Shown here piece after piece: positions 19,901 through 27,870 of a stretch of DNA of 34,498 nt; the stretch's first letter is position 1; each line of letters opens with the position of its first letter. The stretch lies in NCBI GenBank assembly GCA_903870175.1, contig CAIQBY010000064.1:1-34498 (forward strand). The letters run 5' to 3'. The stretch comes from an uncultured Bacteroidota bacterium. Its GTDB lineage: Bacteria; Bacteroidota; Bacteroidia; 2-12-FULL-35-15. The notes under the pieces are model-generated. The model searched no databases and was not told the DNA's origin. It worked only from the letters and a program-made list of their open reading frames with translations. The position numbers and the translations under genes are program-made.

Positions 19901-20512
19901 TATAGTGTATTGGTAACTTACGCTACTGCGCATCACGATACCTGTTCGCAAATGCTTACTACAACTGTTCATGTGTATACACCAAGCAGTTTTCCGCTTA
20001 CTGCCACCACTAATAAGGATACTATAAGTCAGGGACAATCGACAATAATACACGCAATAACTGACACAACATTAACTGTGCAATGGAGTCCTGCCACAGG
20101 ATTGAGCAATTCGAATTCGTTTAACCCGACTGCTTCGCCAACGGTTACAACTACTTATACTGTTACTATCACTGATTCCTCGGGCTGTCCGAAAAAAGCT
20201 TTTGTAACCATTTATGTTATCTCCATGAAATGTAATCCTGATGATGTGTTTGTGCCGAATACCTTTACGCCGAATGGCGATGGGAAAAATGATATATTGT
20301 ATGTGAGAAGCAATAGTGTTTCCGAAATTTATTTTGCGGTATATAATCGTTGGGGAGAAATGGTTTTTGAAACCAATGATATTCATACCGGATGGGATGG
20401 AATTTATAAGGGTGAGCTTGCAAACCCTGATGTTTTTGCATGGTATTTGACAGCTAAATGTTATAATGGAGATGAGATGAAGAAGAAGGGGAATGTGACT
20501 TTGATAAGGTAA
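16916..20512 (+). CDS. Secreted SBBP beta-propeller/PKD protein with T9SS type B domain
   Basis: I choose ATG 16916 over the track's GTG 16898 because it begins a good signal peptide (MKLYYFNILILVVFFSYVNKGVAQG). The product is 1198 residues. A domain typical of large Bacteroidota surface proteins (about 25-255) is followed by repeated seven-bladed-propeller (SBBP) motifs (about 268-740; STYLGG plus a downstream DFP, e.g. WSTYLGGSDNDAGYALALDD). Two PKD domains come next (about 781-860 and 862-945; YLWNFGNGD, WQWNFGDGT), then Ig-like segments, and a gliding-motility-associated C-terminal domain (about 1108-1198; NTFTPNGDGKNDILYV, YNRWGEMVFE, GWDG). It is expected to be exported by the type IX system and held at the surface. 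The porP/sprF-like gene 9 nt downstream is its likely dedicated partner. Confidence 0.93.
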   Translation: MKLYYFNILILVVFFSYVNKGVAQGIKSAKPETAIKFTENKKQWTPEILYRAQLDGGVLFLEKNCFTYSFYDKETLRENHVGVYKNKSDKKNSPIRSHAFRMTFVNAEKFPKVSSTQITHDYCNYFIGNDEKKWAGNVKNYREVNYKGLYRGIDMQIDGLENSVKYNFIVAPHANANDIKLFYEGLNKIYVYKRALTLITSVNQMQEQRPVAYQMIEGKKVEVNCEFVLENNIVNFNFPDGYNKNVELVIDPVLVMACSSGSTADNFGMTATYDSRGNLYSGGTCFGQGFPTTLGAYDTLYNGVVQQGRTDVVITKYDSAGTALIYSTYLGGATGTEIVTSLIVDGQNNLLLYGATGSTDFPTTSTAFDRTFNGGTYLSFVANGTKFSGGTDIYIAKFNSAGSSLLASTYIGGSGNDGVNNNNDTVYIPAWGVYEYPLDSLQYNYGDQYRGEINVDASGNVYIASSTRSADFPIVNGFDHTLGGKQDAVVFKMNSSLSQLIWSTYLGGSDNDAGYALALDDSLNVYVTGGTRSIDFPASPGVLKPNYCGGKADGYITKIKNDGTTILCSTYWGTSSYDQTYFVQLDQNSNVYVVGQSEGAMPVTAGVYSNPNSGQFITKMNSTLSTLVFSTVFGNGNGMPNISPAAFLVDDCGNIYMTGWGGNIISSVPTFNMPLTANAIQPTDPDGYNFYLFVLTTNAASLNYATYFGGSQSREHVDGGTSRFDRKGIVYQSVCAGCGSHDDFPVKPGCWPYTDPNYTAATGINFSSNCNNGTFKFDFQIPPVAAAFSADSLKGCAPYSVTFHNQSSSWGNYLWNFGNGDTTSTIFNPTHVFTTPGTYPVTLIVNNGTCSSTDTAIHNIVVYPNITSDFNLVNTPCTNTVIFRDSSYVAPASWQWNFGDGTPVSLVQNPTHIYATSGNYSVTLIASNAYGCKDTTIVDFDNLSGVSINPSTSVCIGNSTQLSASGGITYVWSPVAGLSSTTISNPIANPAVTTTYSVLVTYATAHHDTCSQMLTTTVHVYTPSSFPLTATTNKDTISQGQSTIIHAITDTTLTVQWSPATGLSNSNSFNPTASPTVTTTYTVTITDSSGCPKKAFVTIYVISMKCNPDDVFVPNTFTPNGDGKNDILYVRSNSVSEIYFAVYNRWGEMVFETNDIHTGWDGIYKGELANPDVFAWYLTAKCYNGDEMKKKGNVTLIR

Positions 20513-20521
20513 AACTAATAA

Positions 20522-21556
20522 ATGAAAAAAGTACTGCTACTATTATTTGCCTGTTTTTCTTCTCTCTTTTGGAGAGATGCAGGAGGCAATATATCCGCTC
20601 AGGACATTCATTTTTCTCAGTTTAATGCATCTCCGCAAAACTTAAACCCAGCCCAAACAGGCTTATTTGATGGTGATTGGAGATTTGTCGGGAATCAAAG
20701 AAGTCAATGGGCTTCTGTGCCTGTGCCTTATCGGACTTATTCTCTTTCAACTGATACTCGTTTGAAAAAATCTTTTCTGGGAGGAACCATTGCTCTTGGA
20801 TTGATTGCAAACACTGACAAATCGGGAGATTCCAAATTAAGCACTACCAATGTTTATGCATCGGCATCATTCATCAGGAAATTAAACAGAGACTCTACAC
20901 ACTTTATATCTGTTGGCGTTCAGCCGGGAGTAACTACAAAAGTTTTTAATCCTTCTGCTCTAACTTTCGATAGTCAGTATGACGGAGATAGCTATAATCC
21001 TGCATTGCCGAGCGGCGAGAATTTTACAAACTATAGAATAACATACTTTGATGCTGGTGCCGGAATTGCTTATCTTTATAGAAAGAACAAAAGATTGTTT
21101 GCCAATATCGGTGTATCTGCATTGCATTTAACAAGGCCGAAAGAATTATTCTTTGGCAATAGCGGCAGCAGGCTGGATATAAAAACTACTGTGAGCGGCA
21201 TAGTCGAATTTCCTGTATCGGAAAAGCTGGATATTGTGCCAACCTGCCTGTATTCGCATCAGGGAAAATACGATGAAACAGTTGCAGGCGGCTTTGCCAA
21301 ATATTTTTTAACTCCTGTGGATGGCATGACAACAGCGGTTTCGCTTGGCGGACTTTATCGTTTTAAAGATGCTTTTATTATTGCCGGCAATGTGGATTAC
21401 CGCAATTTTAATGTAGGTGTGAGCTATGATGTGAATACTTCAAAACTTATTGCCGCCACAAATTATCGCGGAGGTTTCGAAATTTCTGTGATATATATCT
21501 TCAGAAAAATAGTTCCTTTTGTGGCAAAGAAAAGAGTTTGCCCTGTATATATGTAA
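20522..21556 (+). CDS. PorP/SprF family type IX secretion membrane protein
   Basis: This 344-residue outer-membrane protein has a signal peptide (MKKVLLLLFACFSSLFW), the family start DIHFSQFNASPQNLNPAQTG, many amphipathic beta strands, and the characteristic C-terminus KKRVCPVYM. SprF of Flavobacterium johnsoniae is needed for secretion and attachment of SprB, and relatives are commonly encoded beside type B cargo. Here the gene follows the SBBP/PKD cargo by 9 nt in one operon, so it probably serves that protein and perhaps also the giant protein at 2-8254, which lacks its own visible partner. It ends 11 bp from the convergent gene at 21568. Confidence 0.95.
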   Translation: MKKVLLLLFACFSSLFWRDAGGNISAQDIHFSQFNASPQNLNPAQTGLFDGDWRFVGNQRSQWASVPVPYRTYSLSTDTRLKKSFLGGTIALGLIANTDKSGDSKLSTTNVYASASFIRKLNRDSTHFISVGVQPGVTTKVFNPSALTFDSQYDGDSYNPALPSGENFTNYRITYFDAGAGIAYLYRKNKRLFANIGVSALHLTRPKELFFGNSGSRLDIKTTVSGIVEFPVSEKLDIVPTCLYSHQGKYDETVAGGFAKYFLTPVDGMTTAVSLGGLYRFKDAFIIAGNVDYRNFNVGVSYDVNTSKLIAATNYRGGFEISVIYIFRKIVPFVAKKRVCPVYM

Positions 21557-21567
21557 GCGGTTATTTT

Positions 21568-22188
21568 TTATTGAGGAGACATTTCTATAGGATTACTATA
21601 GGTAAGTTTTCCCTCAGATCCCATTCCGAAAGAAACGAATTTGTGTTTTTCTTTGCTGATAAGTTCAGAAATTATTCCTTTTCTTCCTGCGCAGTAATGG
21701 AAGTTCCAATGTGCCGGATTATTATCTTCATTAGTGGTCAGAGTGTACATAATACCATAGCGAATTCCCTGCAATTGTATTTTAGAAATGGAATACGAAA
21801 CCCTTCCTTTTTGCTTCAGCGCCCTTATTTCTAAAACTGTTTCTTCCAACTGACCTTGAGCTTTAAAACCACCCTGAAAAGGATACCCTGTCTTATTTAA
21901 TAAAGTTTCATCGCCATCTGCAAATATATTTAACCAGTTACCATTTTTTCTAAGTATTTTCTCAACTTTCTTTCTGGCATCTTTCACATCTGCACCTTTT
22001 CCATGATATACTAAATTAGTTCTTGCATTATCAAATTTAACAATCAATGGTAGCAAGATATTCATCTTTACAGGCAAATCAGTAAAAAAGGCAGCATTAA
22101 TCTTTAATGTTTTATAGACACGCATTGATGCTTTATAAAAATCAGGTTCAGTGAAATTGGAGAAATCAGTAATTATTTTTGCTGCCAT
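21568..22188 (-). CDS. Hypothetical protein with helical N-terminus and FN3-like C-terminus
   Basis: A 206-residue protein without signal peptide or membrane segment. The first ~95 residues look helical (VYKTLKINAAFFTDLPVKM, DARKKVEKILRKNGNWLNIF). The rest looks like a beta sandwich of fibronectin III style (IRYGIMYTLTTN, NPAHWNFHYCAG, KHKFVSFGMGSEGKLTYSNP). I recall similar two-part hypothetical proteins in Bacteroidota but know no function. It is transcribed away from the non-coding block 22189-22839, which contains a nested palindrome, a REP-like element and 21-bp array 3 upstream of it. The broken gene at 10141 has a comparable size and layout and also lies downstream of a 21-bp array, though I cannot show homology by eye. 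Confidence 0.75.
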   Translation of the reverse strand: MAAKIITDFSNFTEPDFYKASMRVYKTLKINAAFFTDLPVKMNILLPLIVKFDNARTNLVYHGKGADVKDARKKVEKILRKNGNWLNIFADGDETLLNKTGYPFQGGFKAQGQLEETVLEIRALKQKGRVSYSISKIQLQGIRYGIMYTLTTNEDNNPAHWNFHYCAGRKGIISELISKEKHKFVSFGMGSEGKLTYSNPIEMSPQ

Positions 22189-22214
22189 AGTTGTTTGTGT
22201 TATTTCTTATTACA

Positions 22215-22366
22215 CCTATCCCTAAGATTATTTTAATTACTTCTGGATATCAGGGCTAAAGCCAATTTTGGTGTTATTTGATAGTAACCCTAGCCTTAAG
22301 GCTAGGGTTATTGGAACATTAGTATTAGTGGGCTTTAGCCCAATTTAAAATAATCTTAGGGATAGG
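22215..22366. repeat. Nested-palindrome element (~152 bp), MITE/REP-like
   Basis: Three concentric inverted repeats are present: perfect 22-bp outer arms (22215-22236 / 22345-22366, starting CCTATCCCTAAG), perfect 11-bp inner arms GGGCTAAAGCC (22253-22263 / 22331-22341), and a perfect 24-bp palindrome at the centre (22286-22309, AACCCTAGCC...). There is no coding content. The form fits a non-autonomous element or a REP-type palindrome unit; I see no target-site duplication that I trust. Confidence 0.8.
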
Positions 22367-22389
22367 TACATTTCTTATTGATAGTTAGG

Positions 22390-22485
22390 TTTATTAGGTT
22401 GTCGGTTAATACCCCGAGGCTCTGCCTCGGAATTAAAAAAATCCTTTAACTGATACCTCGAGGCTCTGCCTCGGGGTAATTCATT
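22390..22485. repeat. 96-bp REP-like element, copy 1
   Basis: Contains two hairpins with the core GAGGCTCTGCCTC, and its outer parts (TACCCCGAGGC ... GCCTCGGGGTA) form a larger inverted repeat. By hand it is identical over 96 bp to 33033-33128. Such paired short palindromes resemble REP/BIME units mobilised by REP-associated tyrosine transposases; no such transposase is in the window. Confidence 0.9.
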
Positions 22486-22578
22486 ATTATCTGTACAAAC
22501 GTTTAGCAAATGCCAGTGTTTCTCATTGGTATAAATCTCTTTTCTTTCCCTTTAAAAGTTTATTGCATAAGGTTGATA

Positions 22579-22725
22579 GTTTACGATAAACTGTTAGAGG
22601 TTTGCGTAAAACTTACAACAGTTTACCGTAAAAGGATGACAGGAATCCGTAAACCTCTATAGGTTTATCATAAATTGTCAACAGGAAACGACAAACCTCT
22701 AACAGGTTACTGTTAAAGGTTGTTC
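22579..22725. repeat. 21-bp dyad array 3: seven units, core GTTTAC-N-GTAAA
   Basis: Units start at 22579, 22600, 22621, 22642, 22663, 22684 and 22705, exactly 21 bp apart. The clearest core is GTTTACCGTAAA; others are more diverged (GTTTGCGTAAA, GGAATCCGTAAA, GTTTATCATAAA). The spacers form a second dyad: CTGTTAGAGG (22591-22600) and its exact reverse complement CCTCTAACAG (22696-22705) occur on opposite sides of the array. It lies ~390 bp upstream of the minus-strand gene at 21568-22188. The remaining bases of the 22189-22839 gap show no gene. Confidence 0.85.
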
Positions 22726-22839
22726 TCTCGAAAAATGATGGTTTACTCCTGTAAAATAAGTTATCATATTTACTACATCCTTAAAAAGAACTTTTGCAAA
22801 AGTAACTCTAATAATCGGTTATGTGGTAATTATAATTAC

Positions 22840-23199
22840 TTACTTGGCTTTGCCAATGATTCCGAGATGTGTGTTATTGAAACTATCTGGATATTTTAAT
22901 CCGTATCCCATTATTCTGTCCATCGAAGAATGTGCGAACAGTATAATACCGATGAGTTGCAGTGCAGGATTCATTATATATATTCCAATAACATATATTA
23001 TAATTGCCACTGCTTTGAGATGGACAAAATTATATAAATGTGCTCCTATTTCAGTGTTTACAAGGTACCCAAGCATGCTTAAGTCGGGAAGAAAAAGCAA
23101 TGCGGGAAACCACCACAAGTTATAATTTAGGTGATTGAATAAAAAGATTGCAAATAAAAACATCGCTGTTTCTTCCAGTTTAAGTAAATACTTCATCAT
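22840..23199 (-). CDS. DUF4260 family membrane protein
   Basis: A 119-residue integral membrane protein with about four hydrophobic segments and the DUF4260 signatures LLKLEETAMF, LLFLPDLSMLGYL, YNFVHLKA, and HSSMDRIMGYGLKYP with THLG near the end. Function is unknown. It is the last gene of the efflux operon: its ATG lies 3 nt after the stop of the RND pump gene, so it is likely co-transcribed. The double Met (MMKYLL) leaves the start uncertain by one codon. Confidence 0.9.
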   Translation of the reverse strand: MMKYLLKLEETAMFLFAIFLFNHLNYNLWWFPALLFLPDLSMLGYLVNTEIGAHLYNFVHLKAVAIIIYVIGIYIMNPALQLIGIILFAHSSMDRIMGYGLKYPDSFNNTHLGIIGKAK

Positions 23200-23202
23200 T
23201 GA

Positions 23203-26200
23203 TTATGCATCTAAATCGCCGTACTCTAATTTTATTCCTTTGATATATAAAATAAATCTCAATATCCATACGAAGAACGGAATGTACATTGTTGCAGCAG
23301 GTAAATCGAAATGCTTTAAAACAATTACTGATTTGCGTTTCAATCTCTCTGCAATTAAATACATGGCAGGTACCAATAATAAAGTAAGGAAGGTGGAGAA
23401 ACCCAATCCGAAAATCATGGTCCATGATAACGGTCCCCAGAAAGCAACGTTGTCTCCGCCGAAATAAATATGCGGATTCCCATGTGTCAGCAAGGTTTCG
23501 AAGTCAATGTTCAACCCTACAGCCAGCGGAATCAATCCGAGTATTGCAGCTGTAGCAGTTAATATTACAGGTGTTATACGTGTTCGTCCCGCTTCAATTA
23601 TTGCATCCCATAAGCTCATTCCTTCAGACCGCGCCAGTTCGGCAAACTCAATTAACAAAATACCGTTACGCACCACAATGCCCGCCAATGCTACTATTCC
23701 GATACCTGTCATTACACTGCTCATATCCATCTTGAAGATGGCTGTACCTAATAAAACTCCAATAATACTGAAGAATATTTCGGTAAGAATAATAAATGGT
23801 TTACCTATCGAATTAAATTGTGTAACCAGAATCAATAATATTAAGCCTAAAGAAATCATCATTGCTCTGCCGAGAAACGCTTGTGTTTCTGCTTGTTCTT
23901 CTGTTGCCCCTGTCATTGCAATTTCCACGTTTCCTGATTTTACATATCCTTTCATTGCCTTCTGAACCGCTGCAGCTACTTCATTTTTGTTATATCCCGC
24001 TGAAGCATCAGAAGATAATGTAATAACTCTTTTCTGCATCTTTCGTTTGATGCCGCCATACGTATTGCTATATTCAATATCGCAGAAAGCTGAAAGAGGA
24101 ACGCTTCTTAAAACCCCGCCCATGTTCATATCGCGAAACGTTATTTTCAAATTTCGAAGCGCTTCAATATTATTTCGCTGGTCAAGTTGATAACGTATCT
24201 GAATCGGATATTCATCATTTGCATCACGGAACTTCGATGGTTTATCAATTCCAAAAACTGCATTTCTAATCTCTGCAGCAATAGTATAAGTTGATATTCC
24301 TTCTCTGTTGGCACGCTCTCTGTCAATATTGAAAGTGATTTCAGGTTTATTACTTTCAAAGTCCGACTTCAGATTATCCACACCCGGAATATTCTGTGCA
24401 TCAAGAAATTGTTTCAACCGGATAGAATTATTCACCAGGTCTTCAAATTTATCTCCGCGAATTTCAATGTTGATAGGTTTCGAAACCGGCGGACCTGCCT
24501 GCTCTTTGCTCACAGTAATATCAGCTCCCGGTATATTCCAGCGAAGATGCTGCAACTTGATTAAATAATCCGTCGTATTCTTTCCATCTCTTTCCGAGAA
24601 GTCAACAAATGAAATTGCAATCTTCCCTCTGTTCGGATAATCGTTCTGGTCCTGGTCTTGCGGGTCAGTAGTCTGTTTGGTTACATTGGTAATTATTGAT
24701 TTTACAAGTTTGTTTGTATCGCCCAGCACTGAATTTACTTTTTGTTCCACCTGCAGCATCACTGCATTTGTTTTGGCAGGATCTGTACCAACAGGCAGTT
24801 TCACATATACATAAACAAAGTTGGGATCTCCTTCAGGGAAGAAAACCACTTTAGGACTTCTAACAATGAAAAGCCCGATAGCAAAAACAAACAACGCGAA
24901 TGTTGCCCAAAGTGCCAGCCAAGGGCGTTTCAGAAAGCGTAACAAAAAACGTGTATATCTATCTTTGAATGCGGGCCAGGTTTTTTCCTGAAATTTCTCA
25001 ATAACTTTATGCAACCAGAAACGATGAAGTAACATAAAAGCCACAAAGAATAAAAGTAAATTCCCAAACGCCGGATGTCCCATCAAATGCGATATTGCAG
25101 CAATCAAAACAAATAAGACAATACGAATAATTGCCTTCCTGTTTATGCTTCCGTAATTCCGTTTTTCATCGTCATGCGTTCTCATAAAATCAACTGCAAA
25201 TACAGGATTGATAATGTATGCAATAACCAGAGAAGCAAGTAATGTGGTGATTAAAGTAATAGGTAAAAAGAACATGAACTTACCGATGATTCCACTCCAG
25301 AAAGCAAGTGGAATAAAGGGAGCAAGAGTTGTAAGAGTTCCGCTTAATACCGGAAGAAATACTTCTCCGGCAGCCATCTTGGCAGCTGTTTTTATATCCC
25401 GTTTCCCATTTTCGAAAAGCCGGTGTGTATTCTCAATCACTACAATTGCATCATCCACCACTATTCCGAGTGCAAGAAGGAATGCAAACAGAACAATCAT
25501 ATTTAATGTAAATCCATAAGCAGGGAAAACCAGAAATGCCAGAAACATTGACAGCGGAACCGATGCAGCTACGAAGAGTGCATTGTTTACTCCCATAAAA
25601 AACATCAGAATAAGCGTTACGAGTATAAATCCAATAATAATTGTATTAATTAAATCATGAAGAGTGCTTCTTGTTTTTTCAGATTGATCACCTGTTATAG
25701 TAACAGTAAGATTCGAAGGCAGCTCCTTTGATTCTTGCATTTGTTTTATTGTTTCATTGATTTTGTCAGATGCTTCAATAAGATTTTCTCCTGAACGTTT
25801 TACAATATTCAATGTAATAACATTTTTTCCTGCAAGTCGTGCATAACTTTCCTGCTCGTGAGTTCCATCAACTACTTCTGCAAGGTCCTTTAAATAAAGC
25901 TTTGCGCCAGTAGGAGAATTAATCACAAGGTTTTTTATTTCTTCTACAGTTTTAAATTCCGCTTTCACAGTAAGGTTTCTTTTCATGCCATCCATCGGAA
26001 CTAATCCGCCCGACATGTTCAGATTTTCAGAGCCGATGGCACGTTGAATATCACCTAAAGTCAATGTAGCAGCCTGCAGTTTATACATATCCACATTCAC
26101 TTGTATTTCGCGCTCCAAATCACCAACCATCACCACTTTCGAAATCTGTTTCATTGATTCTATCTTATCTTTCAACGCATCGCCATACTTCTTCAGCTTG

Positions 26201-26667
26201 TTCAAATCAATGCTTCCGGCAAGATTTACATACATAATCGGCAGGTCGGAAAATGCCACTTCCAGCACGTTTGGTTCCGCAGTTAAATCTTTTGGCAAAT
26301 CAGTTGCAGCTTTATCCACTGCATCTTTCACCTTTTGTTTTGCTACCGCAACATTTACATCCGTATTAAACTCAACCATAATCACGGATACATCCTGCAA
26401 CGAATTTGAATTCAGTTTTTTTACTCCCGAAATGGATTTCAATTGCTTCTCAATCGGTTTAGTAACAAGGTTTTCAATATTAGCCGGTGAGTTTCCAAAG
26501 TAAACCGTATTCACATAAATAGTTGGCACAACAATGTCAGGAAAACTTTCTTTTGGAAGAGAGTTATACGACATAATCCCTGCAAAACAAAGGATAATAG
26601 TAAATACATAGATACTTATTTTATTATCTATCGCCCAGCTTGAAGGTTTAAATTCTCTAATTTTCAT
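23203..26667 (-). CDS. RND family efflux pump inner-membrane permease
   Basis: A 1154-residue proton-driven RND transporter of the AcrB/HAE type. N-terminal TM1 is followed by the porter domain, TM2-TM6 with VDDAIVVIEN (Asp405-Asp406, the proton-relay pair) and a second periplasmic loop. TM8-TM12 include VALAGIVVRNGILLIEF, where Arg1000 sits at the place of the usual relay Lys. There are two oddities: an insert of two extra hydrophobic segments (about 512-552) in the cytoplasmic linker after TM6, and an extra C-terminal hydrophobic stretch (about 1125-1145). Substrate cannot be read from the sequence; multidrug export is the default guess. It works with the adjacent fusion protein and TolC-like channel. 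Confidence 0.95.
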   Translation of the reverse strand: MKIREFKPSSWAIDNKISIYVFTIILCFAGIMSYNSLPKESFPDIVVPTIYVNTVYFGNSPANIENLVTKPIEKQLKSISGVKKLNSNSLQDVSVIMVEFNTDVNVAVAKQKVKDAVDKAATDLPKDLTAEPNVLEVAFSDLPIMYVNLAGSIDLNKLKKYGDALKDKIESMKQISKVVMVGDLEREIQVNVDMYKLQAATLTLGDIQRAIGSENLNMSGGLVPMDGMKRNLTVKAEFKTVEEIKNLVINSPTGAKLYLKDLAEVVDGTHEQESYARLAGKNVITLNIVKRSGENLIEASDKINETIKQMQESKELPSNLTVTITGDQSEKTRSTLHDLINTIIIGFILVTLILMFFMGVNNALFVAASVPLSMFLAFLVFPAYGFTLNMIVLFAFLLALGIVVDDAIVVIENTHRLFENGKRDIKTAAKMAAGEVFLPVLSGTLTTLAPFIPLAFWSGIIGKFMFFLPITLITTLLASLVIAYIINPVFAVDFMRTHDDEKRNYGSINRKAIIRIVLFVLIAAISHLMGHPAFGNLLLFFVAFMLLHRFWLHKVIEKFQEKTWPAFKDRYTRFLLRFLKRPWLALWATFALFVFAIGLFIVRSPKVVFFPEGDPNFVYVYVKLPVGTDPAKTNAVMLQVEQKVNSVLGDTNKLVKSIITNVTKQTTDPQDQDQNDYPNRGKIAISFVDFSERDGKNTTDYLIKLQHLRWNIPGADITVSKEQAGPPVSKPINIEIRGDKFEDLVNNSIRLKQFLDAQNIPGVDNLKSDFESNKPEITFNIDRERANREGISTYTIAAEIRNAVFGIDKPSKFRDANDEYPIQIRYQLDQRNNIEALRNLKITFRDMNMGGVLRSVPLSAFCDIEYSNTYGGIKRKMQKRVITLSSDASAGYNKNEVAAAVQKAMKGYVKSGNVEIAMTGATEEQAETQAFLGRAMMISLGLILLILVTQFNSIGKPFIILTEIFFSIIGVLLGTAIFKMDMSSVMTGIGIVALAGIVVRNGILLIEFAELARSEGMSLWDAIIEAGRTRITPVILTATAAILGLIPLAVGLNIDFETLLTHGNPHIYFGGDNVAFWGPLSWTMIFGLGFSTFLTLLLVPAMYLIAERLKRKSVIVLKHFDLPAATMYIPFFVWILRFILYIKGIKLEYGDLDA

Positions 26668-26709
26668 ATTATAATTTTGTTGATATTTATTCTGACGAAC
26701 AGAAAATAT

Positions 26710-27813
26710 TTACTTTTTATAAACAATCGCAATACCGTCATTTATTACATCGTAACCCGCCGAAACAAGCATGTCACCTTCCTTTAAACCTGAAGTTATT
26801 TCGGCCTGTCCGTTATATTGTTTACCTAAATTAACAAGATGTTTCTTCGCAATTTTGCCTTCAGCAACATAAACAAATGACATATTATTTTCATCTTTCT
26901 GAATTGTTTTTACCGGCACTATAATTACCGGAGAAGTTGATTGATAGTCGCTGATATTCAATCGGGCAACCATATTGGGATGATATTCCTTTTTATCATC
27001 GAGCATTACTTCCACCGTAAATGAGCGAGTATTTGAGTTAATAGCGCGCGATACATAATTTATTGTTGAAACAAGCGAATCATTTGAATCAGGGAAACGC
27101 ACAATTACTTCACTTCCCTTTTTTATTTTAGAAGCATAACTTTCAGCAATGTCAGCTTTCACTTTCAAATGTGAAAAATTAATTACACGAATAGAAGCCA
27201 ATCCAGGCATCACCATCTGACCTAATTTAATATCCACAGCGTCCACAGTTCCGTTGATAGGAGAAATAATTTTAGTCATTCGTAATTGTTCTTTCAAAGC
27301 AGACATTTTTTTCTCCATACTTTCTTTATTTGTTTTTGCCTGAAGAAATTGAATTTCAGTTCCGATTTTTTGGTCCCAAAGATTCTTTTGTTTCTCAAAA
27401 ATCTGATTTACCAAATCAGCATTGGTCTGTAAGTCTGATATCTGTTGATTTATAGCACGAGCATCAGTTTCAGCAAGCACATCACCTGTTTTTACTTCGT
27501 CACCTACTTTCACATTTATTTCAGTAATAGTGCCAGGCATCTCAGTACTTAAATTCACATTTTCATCTGCATCCACTCTTCCCAAGACATCAATATAATT
27601 TTTAAAAGTTGCTGCTTTTAATGTCTCCACAGATACTGCAATTCCTGTTTGCGAAGAATCTGTTTTATTCATACTTGCCTCCAAAACTGAAATCTTGGAT
27701 TTGATTTCCGCCTCTTCTTTTTTCAAAGCATCCAGTTCCGAGCTTTTATCTACAGGCTTCGAACAAGCTACAAACATTGAAAGAGCACCTATTATTATTA
27801 TTCCTTTTTTCAT
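26710..27813 (-). CDS. RND efflux membrane fusion lipoprotein
   Basis: A 367-residue periplasmic adaptor. A lipoprotein signal ends at Cys17 (LSMFVACSK), then a coiled-coil-prone N-terminal stretch, a biotinyl-lipoyl half-motif (GTITEINVKVGDEVKTGDVL), an alpha-hairpin (about 120-180), the second lipoyl half (MTKIISPINGTVDAVDIKLG), a beta-barrel part and a membrane-proximal domain. It should bridge the RND pump and the outer-membrane channel. It lies between the two in the operon: 42 bp before the pump gene and 57 bp after the channel gene. Confidence 0.95.
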   Translation of the reverse strand: MKKGIIIIGALSMFVACSKPVDKSSELDALKKEEAEIKSKISVLEASMNKTDSSQTGIAVSVETLKAATFKNYIDVLGRVDADENVNLSTEMPGTITEINVKVGDEVKTGDVLAETDARAINQQISDLQTNADLVNQIFEKQKNLWDQKIGTEIQFLQAKTNKESMEKKMSALKEQLRMTKIISPINGTVDAVDIKLGQMVMPGLASIRVINFSHLKVKADIAESYASKIKKGSEVIVRFPDSNDSLVSTINYVSRAINSNTRSFTVEVMLDDKKEYHPNMVARLNISDYQSTSPVIIVPVKTIQKDENNMSFVYVAEGKIAKKHLVNLGKQYNGQAEITSGLKEGDMLVSAGYDVINDGIAIVYKK

Positions 27814-27870
27814 ATTTATTTTTAATGTTGATTTGTTATATGTTTTTTAAATTCTGTTTCTTAATACTTA

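Noticed and set aside
23507-26503. Plus-strand ORFs of 60-150 aa opposite the RND pump
   Set aside because: Shadows of the long minus-strand gene, which has clear family motifs throughout.
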